Origin: Phialocephala subalpina
Lineage: Eukaryota; Ascomycota; Leotiomycetes; Helotiales; Mollisiaceae
Reading direction: 5' to 3'
Assembly (NCBI GenBank): GCA_900073065.1
Contig: FJOG01000082.1
Location: 6,968 to 70,967 of the forward strand
Length of the DNA: 64,000 nucleotides
Shown here: positions 42,872 to 55,200 of the stretch, piece after piece
How the letters are laid out: the number at the start of each line of letters is the position of its first letter
Numbering within the stretch: position 1 is the first letter of the stretch
Program-made: the position numbers and the translations under genes
The notes under the pieces: model-generated
What the model saw: only the letters and a program-made list of their open reading frames with translations
Told to the model about the DNA's origin: nothing
The model's database searches: none

Positions 42872-44737
42872 GACAGTCCTTACAGAAGAGGGTCCAGCAG
42901 ACTTCAAGTGGGTATATGCGGGTACAGATGACAGATATAAAGACTGCGAAGGGAAGGTTTGACGACTCACGTGCTGCTGGACCCGATTTTCACGATCTCT
43001 TCCTGCAGTATCAACGTTCGGCACACTATCCAGTTTCCTGTGGAACGTCAGGTCAAGTCAAGGCGTGACATTACATTCATTGCTGCAGTTTGCCTTACGG
43101 CGAAATCAATACCAAATGCGACGAATCCGATAAGATAGCTCTCGATATTCCAAGCCGATGAGGATACCTATTTCTGCATATGTGAGGTTATATTGCCAGG
43201 CGAGTCTTAACTCAGAGAAGCTTTCTTTTGCATTTGAGTGATTTTCTTCAGAAGCAGCCAAGTGCTACTTGTGCTGTTTTCATTTTCTGCTTGGCGGGGT
43301 AAGTTTCTTCAACTGATCCTTCGGGTGACAGGTCCGAAGGTTGAAACGTCTTGGGTGGCGGTTGTCTTCATAGCGCGCTTGGCGGCTAGCATTGGATGGC
43401 ATTCAGACTTCCACCAGCATCCCAAACCATCGACACCCCGGCCTGTTAAACTTAAGGATGGGAGCCAAGATCTGAGCCAAGGATTTCAGAATCTTTGCCC
43501 CGAGTGGTAGTAGTGGATCTTCCCGAAACGATCCTTGGCGGGGGTGCAAGTGCAAGGCTGACTTCAAAGTCAAGTTGGGAGATCACACTCTCTTGTCACG
43601 ACAGTCAGTATCAATTCTTTTCAAAACTTGAGTTGCTCATGACATCGTGCAGAATTGCCACTCAAGGTCTGAGTGGAATTTGCGGTATCTGCAAGTGTTC
43701 ATTCAGATTCCAAATACCAATCGCGGTCAGGCAAGTGCACTGCGGCTGTGTCGCTGCCAAGTGTTGCACGGTATCCCAGGCTGCCGAGATCCCAATGCTC
43801 CACGCTGGAGGGAGCCAGTTCCGGGCGCATCCCTGGCGGCGAACTTTGACAGTGATGATCTTGAATGCGAACATCGCAATTTTATTGTTGATACTGCAAA
43901 TTTGTTGATCATGCTTCTTGATTTAAACAACAATTATTTTGAGATTGCGCGCTTCCACGACGTCCTCAATTTCGACTGTCAATTGCGACGATTCATTCGT
44001 AGCTTGAATCGCGACCAGATGTCATCACCCCAATTCCTCCCACCAATGGCACGCTCCATCCTGCTGAGACAACCAAGAGGTCTCGTTAAGGTTATCTATC
44101 ACTCACTCCTTCGGCTGTCTTTCCCTGCCACATCTGTCTCCATCTTATCTCCATCGCGTGCCCACAATCCGATCAATGAGATGAAGTCAGCTCTACTCCC
44201 ATGAGACGAAACGCCCTTTAGCGACACTTGAAGCATCGCTCTTGCACCTTGGCTCTCGGCATGCCCTGCCATCCCATCTAGTTTGCTATGCAGGAACGAG
44301 ACAGAACTTTCTTTCTGCTGGTCCAAACAATCGTGAACAGGATCTACACCACACTGGCAAAGTGGCAGGACTCAAGTCAAGACTCGCCTGGTACGCCAAG
44401 CTGAACATCGTGTTCGGACAGGCCAAGCTGCCATGACGGCCAAGTCAAGATCAATGGGGACGATATATAGACCCGTGTGGCTCCCTTGGCAAGTGCTTGA
44501 ACTTCTCTTTCTTCTACTGTCGTCTTGTTTCTCTTCGCAACGTGAACGTACGGTCACTCTCTTTAATTTTTTTCGAGCCTTCGATTCCACTGTCGACTGC
44601 CGTGCAGCGTATTCCACTCCTTCAACTCTAGGCTTGGAACTTCATTCAATTCACCCTCCTCGATTGTCGATCAACGAGTAGCGAACTGCAAGTCCAGTAT
44701 ATTACGTTCAGCACATCAACAGTATCATTCTTTCGCC
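42872..44737. other. Long intergenic region with weak ORFs
   Basis: The longest open stretches are plus-strand 43495-43908 and 43647-44204, overlapping in different frames. The second has some protein-like segments (DLECEHRNFIVDTANLLIML) but no domain or splice logic. The 50 bases before 44738 (CAGCACATCAACAGTATCATTC) are the likely leader of the secreted protein gene. Confidence 0.3.
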
Positions 44738-45944
44738 ATGTTGCTTCAAAAGTCGGTCATCGCCCTTACGCTTGCGCTTGCATGCGAGGCGTCCATCATC
44801 CGAGAGATTGGAATACCGGGTCTGATTCCTCGTCAAAATGGCGGACAAGGAGGATTTGGTGGGAATAACAATGCAGCGAAGAATGGAGGAAACAATGGTG
44901 GAAATAACAATGGAGGAGCCGCTGCTGCGTCTGCTGCTGCTGCCGCTGCCAGTGCGAGTGCTGCGGCGACCAAGAACAACGGCAACGCGGCCAACAACGG
45001 CGGGAACAACAATGCTGCTGCGGCAGCAACTTGCTTAAACGCGAAGGCAGTCCAGACCGGCAGTGCATCGGATGGAAATCAGGTACCAGCAGATGGTCAA
45101 TCAGCTTCAGCAACGTACGTCTAGGCCTAGAGATATATCTTGGATTGGTACTGACTTCAGAACAGAGACACTGCCAACTTCATCAACTTCTGTAACGGTC
45201 AGACATTGACCAATGGACTGCAAGTGAAGACTGGCTCATGCAATGGAATTGGTACCTAAACCTTTCACCCACCCATTCAATGATATCTAACAATACATAG
45301 TTATGGGCAAGATCCCCTCAACTCAAAACATGATCTCTGGAATCATCACCTCCCCCAAGCCAGGAGAGAACATCGCCGCCAACAAAGACTTCACCGTCTC
45401 CATCCAAACCACAGGCCTAACAGCCGGATCCTTCACCAACGCCCAAGCAACCTACTACTCCGCACCGCAAGACCTCGCCGCCAACGGCCAAGTCATCGGC
45501 CACACCCATCTCACTGTCCAGGATCTCGGTAAATCTCTCGCTCCAACTGTCGCTCCCGACCCAGTCTCCTTCGTCTTCTTCAAGGGCGTCAACGATGCTG
45601 GAAATGGAAAGGGATTGCTGAGCGCCACTGTTACTGGAGGTCTTCCTGCTGGAAACTACAGAGTTTGTTCAATGACGAGTTCCTCCAACCATCAACCTGT
45701 CCTGATGCCGGTTGCTCAACGAGGCGCCCAGGACGATTGCCAGAAATTCACAGTCGGTGCTGCTGGAGGAAATGCGAACGCGAATGCCGCAGCCGCGGGT
45801 GGAAATGCTAATGCGAATACTGCTGGTGGTAATGCGGCGGCTGGAGGCAAAGCGGCGGCAACAACCAGTGCGGCGAAGGCAGCTGCTACAGGAAATGGCA
45901 AGAATGGCAAGGGACAGAGGAAGCGAAGGCAATTCGTCGTCTAG
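44738..45944 (+). CDS. Secreted gEgh16/CAS1-like protein with Asn/Gly/Ala-rich ends (368 aa)
   Basis: join(44738..45114, 45166..45251, 45301..45944), phase-consistent, introns 51 and 49 nt. The signal peptide is MLLQKSVIALTLALACEAS. Residues about 33-97 are low-complexity runs of Asn, Gly and Ala. The core (about 100-290) has TANFINFCNGQTLTNGLQV, MGKIPSTQNMISGIITSPK, TNAQATYYSAPQDL, GQVIGHTHLTVQDL, FVFFKGVNDAG, LPAGNYRVCSM and NHQPVLMPVAQRGAQDDCQKF. This pattern matches a family of fungal secreted proteins that includes appressorium-associated gEgh16/GAS/CAS1-type proteins, sometimes mislabelled ribosomal protein S17. The C-terminus repeats Ala/Gly/Asn and ends basic, RKRRQFVV. A cell-wall or extracellular location is expected; biochemical function is not known. 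Confidence 0.8.
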
Positions 45945-46448
45945 ATGTCCCTGTGGTCTGGTGGAAATATATGGGTTGAGCTCATGGTTTCTGGGGAGGC
46001 TGAGGGGAGAGGCGAGGTGTCATGGTGTATTGAATGGTGGCTGTTACGTGAATTTATTGCTGCTGTAACCCCTTTTTTAGAATAATGACACTTGCTATGA
46101 ACATCCCATTGTAATTGAATTCAACCTACTTTGTTCTTCTGTCCTCATCGTGATGTCAATGTCCATGTTCGATGTTGAGCCAAGCAATTGAGAAGCACGA
46201 CGACCCATAAAATGCCGAGGAACTTGGCGGGGTTTCGGGATGGGCCGATCATACATCAGTTGGTAGCCAAGTACATGATGTCCATTGCCGAGTCAGTCCT
46301 CTTTCACTCTTCATTTCTTTCAATAGAAAGTGTGACCGTATCGATAAAGAGAAAAGCCGAATGCACATTCGTGTGAGGCATAAGTGTGGCTGTTCAGTGC
46401 TTCAGGATCTTCTTCGATTGGACGCTCAGTACACGATCAAATCCCGGA
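45945..46448. other. Convergent 3' flanks
   Basis: Between the stop of the plus-strand secreted protein gene and that of the minus-strand chromodomain gene. It probably holds both poly(A) sites. No ORF of interest. Confidence 0.4.
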
Positions 46449-48245
46449 TCAGTATTCATCCCTTTCGATCGACAGCAAAACTGTGTTACTCGGAAGAGAG
46501 AATCCAAAAGCTCGTTCCGGGGAAGCGCGGGTGTTGTTGATGAGCGCTTCCGCATGTTTATAGCTCATGCTGCTACTGAACTCATGCCGGAGCAAACTAG
46601 GCCCTGCAGACTTTTTCTCCTCAGTCCTGGCTCGCCGAAGCACATCGTCACAAAAAACCTCCGGTCTGCTAATGAGCCGCGGGGCGAAAGGGGTTTGAGG
46701 GCGAGCTTGCTGGATGGGCACATCGTTTTCGTCGAAACGAATGTGTACCGGAACAAGATGATTCCAGCTGGCTACCTGATGAAGGGAACTCTGATTGTTG
46801 TTGTATTTCCGCAAGCTCATATCTCGAGGTTTTTGGCGGTCGATGTGTTCTTGCTGTCTTTTGCTGGTCAGATGATCCTGTTCTCTTCCTGTTGGTACTG
46901 CTTCTTGCGGGATGATTGCGGCAAGTGCATCCGTCTTCTGAAGCTCCACTTCTCGGGTATTGTCACCATCTGACTCTTCCAGCTTGATGTTCTGTCCAGC
47001 GCCTACTACTTGACTCATTTTTGGTCGACCATTTTCCCTTCTCTCCTTGACCGCTGGTGTTACCGTCCACGAGATGATCTGGACCTCGCTCATTGCCTTC
47101 GACCGCTGCCACATAATGTCTCTAGTTGCTTGATCTTGATGTGTGTGAACTCTGACAGGCGTCGGTGGTCTCGTGGAGAATCGGGCGGTATTGGCTCTGG
47201 CATATCGAGGTAGAGCAGGAGTTTCCTCTCTATCTGCATCCGAGGCTGAGTGTGGTGGTAAGGCCGGAGTTGGAAGCCTCTGCAACCTTCCTGTTATTAA
47301 GTCTCGGATCCGGCGGACAGGAGGTGGTAGGGTCTTCGAAGATACTTTGGTCTTTGACTTGGCTCCGGTATCCCTACGCGTTGGTCGCGCAACTACAGTC
47401 TCTTGCTCAATCCAAGCCATCTCTATGGTCTTTGTTCGTGGGACCGCTCGAAACGCTGTGACTAATTCATCGCAGAAGCAGTCTTCTGCAGGAACCCAAC
47501 TCTGCTCGTCATAGCCAGTCCATTGTATCAGAAATTCATGAATGCCAGGACCAATCTTCTCCCCCAGGACCCGCTCAACGTCGTACACCTCTCCTTCATC
47601 CTGTGGAAGATCATCCACAGTAGTTGGGCAGCTCTCAGACTCGTCGGAAAAGTCGCTTCTTGCAAGACTCGAGCGACATGTTCGTCTTGACATCGGGGAG
47701 ATTGTAAGAGGCGCTTCGAGTTCTGGCTTGGATATCACTGGCACCCTAGCATCCGCTAAATTGGTACTTGCAATCACAACTTGGAGCGCCTGTCGAGGAC
47801 GAGTCTGAATATTCCCATTGGGCATCGTAAGGGTCTGATTGGATCGTGTAACCACATTTGGTACAACCCTCATTTCTGCCATCGCCGGAGTCGTCTCGGA
47901 GTGGGCAATACCTGGTACCATTGATCGACGAGTTCTTTTGTTGGAAGCATTCACATCCGACGTTGGTTCGAGACTTTCGCTCGTCCGCTTCACAGTTTCC
48001 TGAGCTGCCTTTCGCCGCTTCGCCATACTCTCAAGCCATTCTCCGGTTCGTCTACTACCTTCCGAGGGAGATAGTATTGGTATTTGTGGTTTCGGAGTCT
48101 GGCAGCAGAAAGGGCTCTCTGAAGATTGAGTGGCTGATCGAGGAGGGAGAGTGGAGGAAGCAGCGACGTGATTGATGGCATTCCATCCGCTGGAGAGAAG
48201 GGTTCTTCGTGAACTTCGTCTGCGCGACTTCGGCGTGGTCTCCAT
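46449..48245 (-). CDS. Chromodomain protein with long disordered regions (598 aa)
   Basis: Single exon. Start taken at METTPKSRRRSSRRTLLSSG (48245); the frame is open 279 bases further but looks like leader. Residues about 221-270 are a chromodomain: YDVERVLGEKIGPGIHEFLI, QWTGYDEQSWVPAEDC. The aromatic-cage positions are Y221, W (in QWTGY) and Y. The N-terminal 200 residues are Ser/Arg/Thr-rich, and the C-terminal 300 residues are polar and charged (RPEVFCDDVLRRARTEEKKS). Chromodomains bind methylated histone tails or mark retroelement integrases. No integrase, helicase or chromoshadow domain is visible, so a chromatin reader or a domesticated fragment are both possible. Confidence 0.75.
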   Translation of the reverse strand: METTPKSRRRSSRRTLLSSGWNAINHVAASSTLPPRSATQSSESPFCCQTPKPQIPILSPSEGSRRTGEWLESMAKRRKAAQETVKRTSESLEPTSDVNASNKRTRRSMVPGIAHSETTPAMAEMRVVPNVVTRSNQTLTMPNGNIQTRPRQALQVVIASTNLADARVPVISKPELEAPLTISPMSRRTCRSSLARSDFSDESESCPTTVDDLPQDEGEVYDVERVLGEKIGPGIHEFLIQWTGYDEQSWVPAEDCFCDELVTAFRAVPRTKTIEMAWIEQETVVARPTRRDTGAKSKTKVSSKTLPPPVRRIRDLITGRLQRLPTPALPPHSASDADREETPALPRYARANTARFSTRPPTPVRVHTHQDQATRDIMWQRSKAMSEVQIISWTVTPAVKERRENGRPKMSQVVGAGQNIKLEESDGDNTREVELQKTDALAAIIPQEAVPTGREQDHLTSKRQQEHIDRQKPRDMSLRKYNNNQSSLHQVASWNHLVPVHIRFDENDVPIQQARPQTPFAPRLISRPEVFCDDVLRRARTEEKKSAGPSLLRHEFSSSMSYKHAEALINNTRASPERAFGFSLPSNTVLLSIERDEY

Positions 48246-49964
48246 AATGGATGCAGGAAGATCGGAGCGGCGGTATGATCTAATTATTAGTATCTGAAGA
48301 AGTCGATGGTAGCTCTTGGTGGGGTAGATCTGAAGAAAGGAGAGAAGTTGGAAAGGTCTCGTGTCTCGACGACGCGTCAAGCTCCGGCTCCAGGGCTTCG
48401 AAGCCCTGATCAACTCCCCCGAACAAATCCGTTGTGCTTGCTTTCCTCGAAAAAGACAGTACTTTATGAGACCGAGGTTGACAGATGACATCCATCCTGG
48501 GCCATACCCCGGCTCACGTATCATTCCAGATTACTGGAAGCCGGCAACCGTGTTCTCGGAACGCCATCCGGCACCTGCTGTCCAACCGGAAGCTTTGTTT
48601 ATTCTCATCCAACCAAAAGAAAATGGTATGAGACATTCGCGGGTGATTTCTTCCTTGGCTTCATCTCTGGATCGCAGGTGATATCCGTTCATCGTGGTAT
48701 CACATTTAAGGTGGGAGCTGTGCATTCGAAGAGTTGCGGGCGGCTGCAATTGCTGGCGGAAGAGTGATGCAGGATAGTTTCATCGAGGAAGAATGGTGAT
48801 CTTAGCAACTCGACTTGTTATAGTCGATATGTCGTAAAGTGAAGATGATTGAAGGTGGCATCGCACACAGGCTCAGGATCCCAGCACTGTACCAATCATG
48901 ATGTGCTCTTCTTCAGACCCCGATCAATGGACTACTCTCCCTATAACTCCGAGAGCCTCAAAAACATCGACACCAAAGTCCATCCTTAGAAACGAGGAAT
49001 TTGAGCTGCGACCCTGCGAGAAGTGCTCAAAACAATTATCTTCGGCGGAGGTGAATGTTTCTCGCCCTCATGCTTCGACAGAATAGAGGCTGCCTACCAA
49101 ATGGGCATCGAGTTATCTCAAGTTCAACATGACTGAAGAGCCAGCTGCATTGACGCCTCCAACCTGTGCTACGATATTATATCTGCAGGATTCCCAGCAA
49201 ATGAGAACAGAAGATGAGACTAAGCAGAATGGCTTACGTTCCCTGGTAAAGAGCACCAAAAGGGTTGATTCTACCTAGACGGAGGTCACTGCCAGAATAT
49301 TTCCTGTCCTTGTGATGAAGAGATTCCCTCTTAAGCTTTCTCGCTCAGTACATCAGCTGAAACTGCAGAAGGGAATGAAGTTCGGTGTCTGCTTTGGTCT
49401 TCGTGAGAGAGTCTTGTAATCCTTGAATAGCTCAGCTATTAATATCATCCCACCCGTTGATGAAGATGAGACAAACCTGTACTGAGTATCAATAGCTCTG
49501 AGGTCATTGGAACCTGAAGCAGGAGACCCTCCGCCACGTGACCACCTCGATGCTCTATCAGGTCTGTGGAATGGACTTCTTCGCAGCGACGAGTATTCAA
49601 ATGGTCTGAAGCTTTGAGCGTAAATGTGAGTGCGTGGCTATTTGAAAGAGTTTCCCGCTTGTTGTGCTGCCTCAAAGCGAGAAAAGCGGGGGCACGTGAA
49701 CCCGCGCTACAAACGCGTTCGGCCCAAACCTCCTCTTGATTTTCTCTGCAATTCACTTTCGTCTCTTGAACCTCTTCTATTCACCCACCTCAACAGACTT
49801 CACCAAGAGAGAGAAACATCCTACTTCGGACAACGCGTACTCGATCATCTTTCTTTCTAGACACCGTTGAGGCTTCTGCCCTCTCCTTCCTGATCTAGGC
49901 TTCCGTTTGTCTCGCGCGACAATCAACAGCGTCCTCACCACACCACTACTCTCTCCCACTGGAG
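48246..49964. other. Long intergenic region, no supported gene
   Basis: Promoter of the chromodomain gene on the left and of the BTB gene on the right; the latter part (49700-49964) is C/T-rich as in fungal leaders. Short open frames at 48898-49086 (plus, with CEKCSKQL) and 49445-49756 (minus) show no consistent support. Confidence 0.35.
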
Positions 49965-51219
49965 ATGAACGCAGATCGCATCCAAGCCAAGTCTCTAGTA
50001 TCTACAAGGTAGGAGCAGAGCACAACTACACTCCAATCCGCGCGCTACTGACGCTTATCGTTGTGTCAACAGATCACGATCATCACTTCAAGATGTCGAC
50101 GTCTTGCAAGAGTCTGAAGAAGCCAGAACATGGCGAGTGCATCAACCTGGCCCCTACTCGCATTGGAAACACGTTCCTGACTTCGATAGTGACATTGGCA
50201 ATGAGATGGTCTCCATCGAGGTTGGCGAGGGTGAAAAGGTACGCGTCGCCATTCGGGCGCAAGTCACCGCAAATTACCTGCTGACAATCATAGCAACAAA
50301 CATTCTTCATCCACAAGAAAGTCTTGCAGAAGTTCACCAAGTATTTTGACAAGCAACTGCAAAACAAGCACGGAATCGAGGGAAAGCAAGGCAACGTAGT
50401 CATGAAGGAGGAAGACGCTGAGATTTTCAAGATGCTTTACGACTGGCTCTACACGGTACACGTTGGATCTCCACGCGCCGGTAGCTGCCGCTGACACTGA
50501 TACAGGGCAATATCGAGAAGCCACCCGTCCAATTCAAAGTCAAGAAGATGCCGAGCGAGGCCCAAGCCGCCAGACTTGAAGCCGACCTCCGAGGCCGATT
50601 CAATTCCCAGGAGATTAAGCTCGTCGATTTGTACTGTTTGGCCGAGAAACTAGACATCAACGACCTGCAAAACCGCACCATTGATGCAATCCAAGATGGC
50701 TTCCACGAGTACGGCACTGTCTTCGGACCCGGCCTCATCGTCCGCATCTTCAAGAACACTAAGAAGGGCTCCCAACTTCGAGAACTCTGCGTTGCCACGA
50801 ACGTCATACACATGGATCGAGGCTGCGGACAATTGAGGGAGGAGCTTATGGTCGCCTGCATGATCTGCGAGGACTTCATGCCTCTTATGCTGAAGTGGAT
50901 CTCTCGCAACTTCAGTATGATCGGACGCCGTTACAAGGAAGGCTGGGACTCTCGCAAGTGTACCGAAGGCTTCTCCATGCTCAACCGTAGCAAGCTCTGC
51001 CCATGCTGGTTCCACAAGCATGGCCCAGGCGAAGCTCACAAGTTCCATAAGAGATGCAAGGCCCCGTAAGTCAAGAACCATCCCAGAAATCCCTCTCCAG
51101 AGACGGTGGCTAACTTCGAGAATTTCAGGTACATGACCTGTGGTCACGCTAACGAGAAGGAGGACGAGGACGTCGAGGAGGCTCTTCCTTTGCGCAATCT
51201 AGATATCAACGCAGCCTAA
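49965..51219 (+). CDS. BTB/POZ-domain protein (340 aa)
   Basis: Five exons: join(49965..50008, 50073..50238, 50294..50455, 50506..51065, 51129..51219), phase-consistent, with good branch sites (for example CTGACACTGATACAG). Exon 1 starts MNADRIQAKSLVST. The BTB fold is at about 50-130: MVSIEVGEGEKQQTFFIHKK, VLQKFTKYFDKQLQNKHG, DAEIFKMLYDWLYTGNIEKP. Then come a helical region (LVDLYCLAEKLDINDLQNRT) and a C-terminal Cys/His cluster (CTEGF, KLCPCWFHKHG, HKFHKRC, MTCGHANE), which might bind zinc. Fungal BTB proteins of this kind are numerous and mostly unstudied; a Cullin-3 adaptor role is possible. Nuclear or cytosolic. Confidence 0.85.
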
Positions 51220-51967
51220 ACCTCGTTGGCTCGTTGGAACCCCGGTTGCTTGTTGATCTGAAGATTAAGATAACTGGCGTTCACATGGATTGTGACGGAC
51301 ATTTGAGTTGACATTGCTTCTCTACTGTGGGGGATATCGGAAAGGGTTTCGCGAAAGGGTTCGGTTGATATTTGCTGAAGGAGCGGCCTTGCGTGTGGAT
51401 CTGTGGACATGGATGATATTGCGTTTTCGCCGAGCATGTAACTGCAGTGTCAATGTATCGGCTTTCTTCCACCCTGCTTTACCATGTCTCCTGTATACTT
51501 GTGACCATGCTCGCCACACAACCCCGTATTCGAGATGTGCTTTCTCTTTCGCGGGGGCTCCAATCACTCTTGCTTGCTTGGACAAGCCTGCCGAGTAGGG
51601 CTTGAAGATTCGAGTTCTTTGTGGCCGTCTCGGCCGGCCAACGCCATCCCTTGAGTACAGGGGCCAGGAGTGTCCAGGCAAGGCTCGGAGTGTGGATGGC
51701 GTCATTGGCACGACGAGGAGGACTGGAATGGGTTCGTATGGCCATTCACACCCCCCGAAATCATCCAAGGCCAAGATCACAATCACAATCTTCCTGTGTA
51801 GTATATATAATGTCGAGAACCCCATTCTTTCTCCAAGCTAAACTCATCAACCATCATAAGAACGACCAAAAAGTTCCACGCGAGAGACCAAAGTCAGAAC
51901 ACATTCGGTAATACCCAACAACGAAAAGTCCAAGTCCTCAACAAAGCATAACACACAGCACACAAAG
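51220..51967. other. Intergenic region with promoter of the small secreted protein gene
   Basis: A TATATATAA element at 51802-51810 is followed by a CA-rich leader (AACACACAGCACACAAAG) directly before the ATG at 51968. Nothing else coding was supported. Confidence 0.45.
51802..51810 (+). promoter_or_regulatory. Putative TATA box
   Basis: TATATATAA lies 158 bases upstream of the start codon of the eight-cysteine secreted protein. The gap would be a roughly 120-base leader. No direct evidence of use. Confidence 0.35.
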
Positions 51968-52270
51968 ATGATTCTCGCAAAAGGACTGCCCCTTCTCTTC
52001 CTAAGTCTCGACACACTGTCCAACGCCCTTCCAAACGAACCCAAATCACTAGACGTCAGGTCAGAGAACAGCTCACTCGAGCATCGGGAAGAACAGTGCA
52101 TATGCGTCGCCGCAGGAAGAGGGTGCTCAGACAACAAGGACAAGGACTTGGTAATTGGATGGTGCAACGACCATGCGATCGTGGAGTGTAGTGGGGTGGG
52201 TGCGGTGGCGAAAACTACTTTCTGTTGGTTCCCAACGCACTGCAAGAAGGGGAATTGCAAGTGGTTCTAG
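51968..52270 (+). CDS. Small secreted eight-cysteine protein (100 aa), effector-like
   Basis: MILAKGLPLLFLSLDTLSNA is a signal peptide. The next about 23 residues are hydrophilic and end RSENSSLEHREE, a possible propeptide. The last 57 residues carry eight cysteines (CIC, GRGC, GWC, VEC, TFC, THC, GNC), enough for four disulfides, and end CKWF. Single exon. It stands about 60 bases before the largest AT-rich block. The pattern fits small cysteine-rich proteins of the antifungal-peptide or effector kind, but I recognise no named family. Confidence 0.75.
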   Translation: MILAKGLPLLFLSLDTLSNALPNEPKSLDVRSENSSLEHREEQCICVAAGRGCSDNKDKDLVIGWCNDHAIVECSGVGAVAKTTFCWFPTHCKKGNCKWF

Positions 52271-55200
52271 GTACTTTGGTGGTCATGAGGGTACTGGATT
52301 ATGACAGTCTACGGGGCTAGGCTGCTCGCAAAAAAACCATGGAGTACAAAACCCCATTCCCACCCCGCCCTATTGGGGACTATGGGTAGGGTTTTTTGTT
52401 TTTGAATCCCCTACGAGTAGAGTTTTTTTTAAGGGTTTCCTTTATAGGACTTTATAGGGCCCCGTTTATAAATAGATATATTTCATAAAAATATAATATT
52501 TATATAATTTACTAATATTAATATTAATATTAATTAAAAAAATTAATAAATATATATTAAAATTATATTATAAATTTAATTAATTTAAATAATACGTAAT
52601 TTAAACCTCGAAATTTAAAGTTTTAAAGTTATTTAAATTTTAAACTTTAAAATAATTATATTATTCTTTAATAATTATTCTCTAATAATTACTTTCTAAT
52701 AATTATTCTTTGGTAATTATTCTTTAATAATAATTACTTTCTAATAATAATTATTCTCTAATAATAATTATTTTCTAATTTACGAATTAATTCTTACGCT
52801 TTTTATAATATAAATAAATAAATATAAGTATTTTAAAATAATTTAACTAGTTTTAAAATCGATTAAAATTTTTTTTAAATAAATAAGTAAATCGTAAAAA
52901 TATTAGAAATGAGAATAAATTTCTCAACTAAAAATAATTTCAATATAATCGATTATTAATTCAAGTTTTATATACACTTGAAAAAACGTTTACTAATATT
53001 CGAGCTCGAATTAAACTCGAATTACTCGAGAAATAAATATTTAATACGTAAAAATATATCAAATTAATTTTGTTTATTTATTTATTTTTATATATTTTAT
53101 ATATATTTCTATATATTTCTTATGTATTTTATATTTATTTTATATATTTTATGAAAAATATTATAAAGTTCTATTAAATTTTATAAGTTTTTTTTATAAA
53201 GGAAATAATAATATATTTTTATTTTATAAAATATTTATAAGCAAAATAAAATTTCGAAATTTCCCTTATAAATCCTCTTACGAGTAATTTATACGAGATT
53301 ATATAGGTTACGGATATTTAATAGCCTTATATTGGAATTCGAAGTAAAGGATTTTTATATACTTTTTGAGACGCGAAAAAAAAAACTTGGGAATAAATAA
53401 ATTATTATAAAAGAATAATAAACGAGCGCTTTATTTTATATATAATAATTAGAATATAAATTATTTAAAGAATTAAGAATACAAAATATTAGATTTCTTA
53501 ATATATCCTTAATTAAATTACGTAATATATTGCCTTATTTTGCTTTATTATATTATTTTTCGCAAATATAATTTGATTGATTTATATTATAAAATCCAAG
53601 GTTATATAAATAAGCCTAAAACTTTATTATTATTAGTAATCAAAGTTAGGCTTTATTTTATTAATATAACGATTAATCGATAAAATAGAAAATTTTATTA
53701 AATTCGATATTATTATTTAGAATAATATATAAATTTATTCATAATAATATTCTTAATAAAAGTTTAATCACGTTTATTAAAAGAATATAAAAATTATATT
53801 CAAAGATTTTAATTTCTTTTTATATAAAACAAATAATAATAATTAAATATATTTTATAAAATTATTTTATTTTATAAATAAGAATTAATAATATTAATAA
53901 TATTAATTTATAATTAAAAAAAATTTAATTTAAATTTTTTTTTAATTTCTTATAAAATATAAGATTATATAAGATTAATAATATTAATATTTAAAAGTTT
54001 TAAAAGGAAAATCTTTGTAATTAATATTATAAAAAAGTAAATTTCTTAGAATTAATTTTAATATTTACGAATTTTATAGAAAATTATTTAAAAAATTAAA
54101 AATATAAAATATTAGATTTCTTAATTTATTTAAAACCAAATTATTTATAATATTAAATCCAATTCAAAATAATAATATTAATATTAATAATTAGATTATT
54201 TTATTATAATAATTAATTTTATTTAATAGAATTTTATTTTCAAAATTAAAAATAATTCCAAATCGATTTTATATATATTAATAATATTATATTTAATATA
54301 ATTAAAATATAATTCTAAAAATTAAAAGTTTTAATTATTAAAATTATTAAAATATAAAAAAAATTAAAATAAAAAAATTAATATTTTAAAATATTTATAA
54401 ATATTATATTTACGAAAAATAAATTAATATAATAATAATAATTCTATATTAAATTAAAAGATTTTCAAAAATTAATAATTTATTATAATCGAAAATAATT
54501 ATATAAAATAATTATATAAAATAATTATTCTTTAAATAATTTTATATAATTTATTAAAAATTGGATTTCTTATTTTAAATAATTATAAAAAATTATAAAA
54601 TAATAAAGTTTATACAAAAATATTATATAAATAATATATATTTTTTATTTTTATTTATATATATTTTATATATATTATAATTATTTGATTTATTAATATT
54701 CGATTATTTAAAAGAAATTTATTAAAAGAAATTTAATTTTTTATTTCTTAGAAAATAAAATTCGAATAAATAATTTAATAATAATTAATATGAAATCAAA
54801 ATAATAAACTTTAAAATTATAATTAATTAATATATTTAAACTTTTGATAAATCGATTATTATTTAAAAATAATAATAATTAAATTATATAAACTTTAAAA
54901 TTTTCAAGAAAAATTAATATTTAATTAAAATTTAAATAAATTATTAATTATTTGGAAAGCTTTTCAAAAAAATAAAAATGTAAGAAAATAAACTTATTAA
55001 ATTATAATATTTAAAAATTTTAATTTTTTAATTTATAAAATATTATTCAAGAAAATTATAAAAAATTTAAATAAATAGGATTTTATTATTATTTAATAAA
55101 AATTTCAAATTAGAATAAAATAATTAGAATTTAAAAAATAATATAAAATAAAAAATAATTTAAATTTTAAGTTTATAAAAAATATATTTCTTTTATTCCG

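Noticed and set aside
43495..44204. Two overlapping plus-strand frames of 137 and 185 codons
   Set aside because: No signal, domain, intron pattern or consistent frame; kept only as a note in the intergenic entry.
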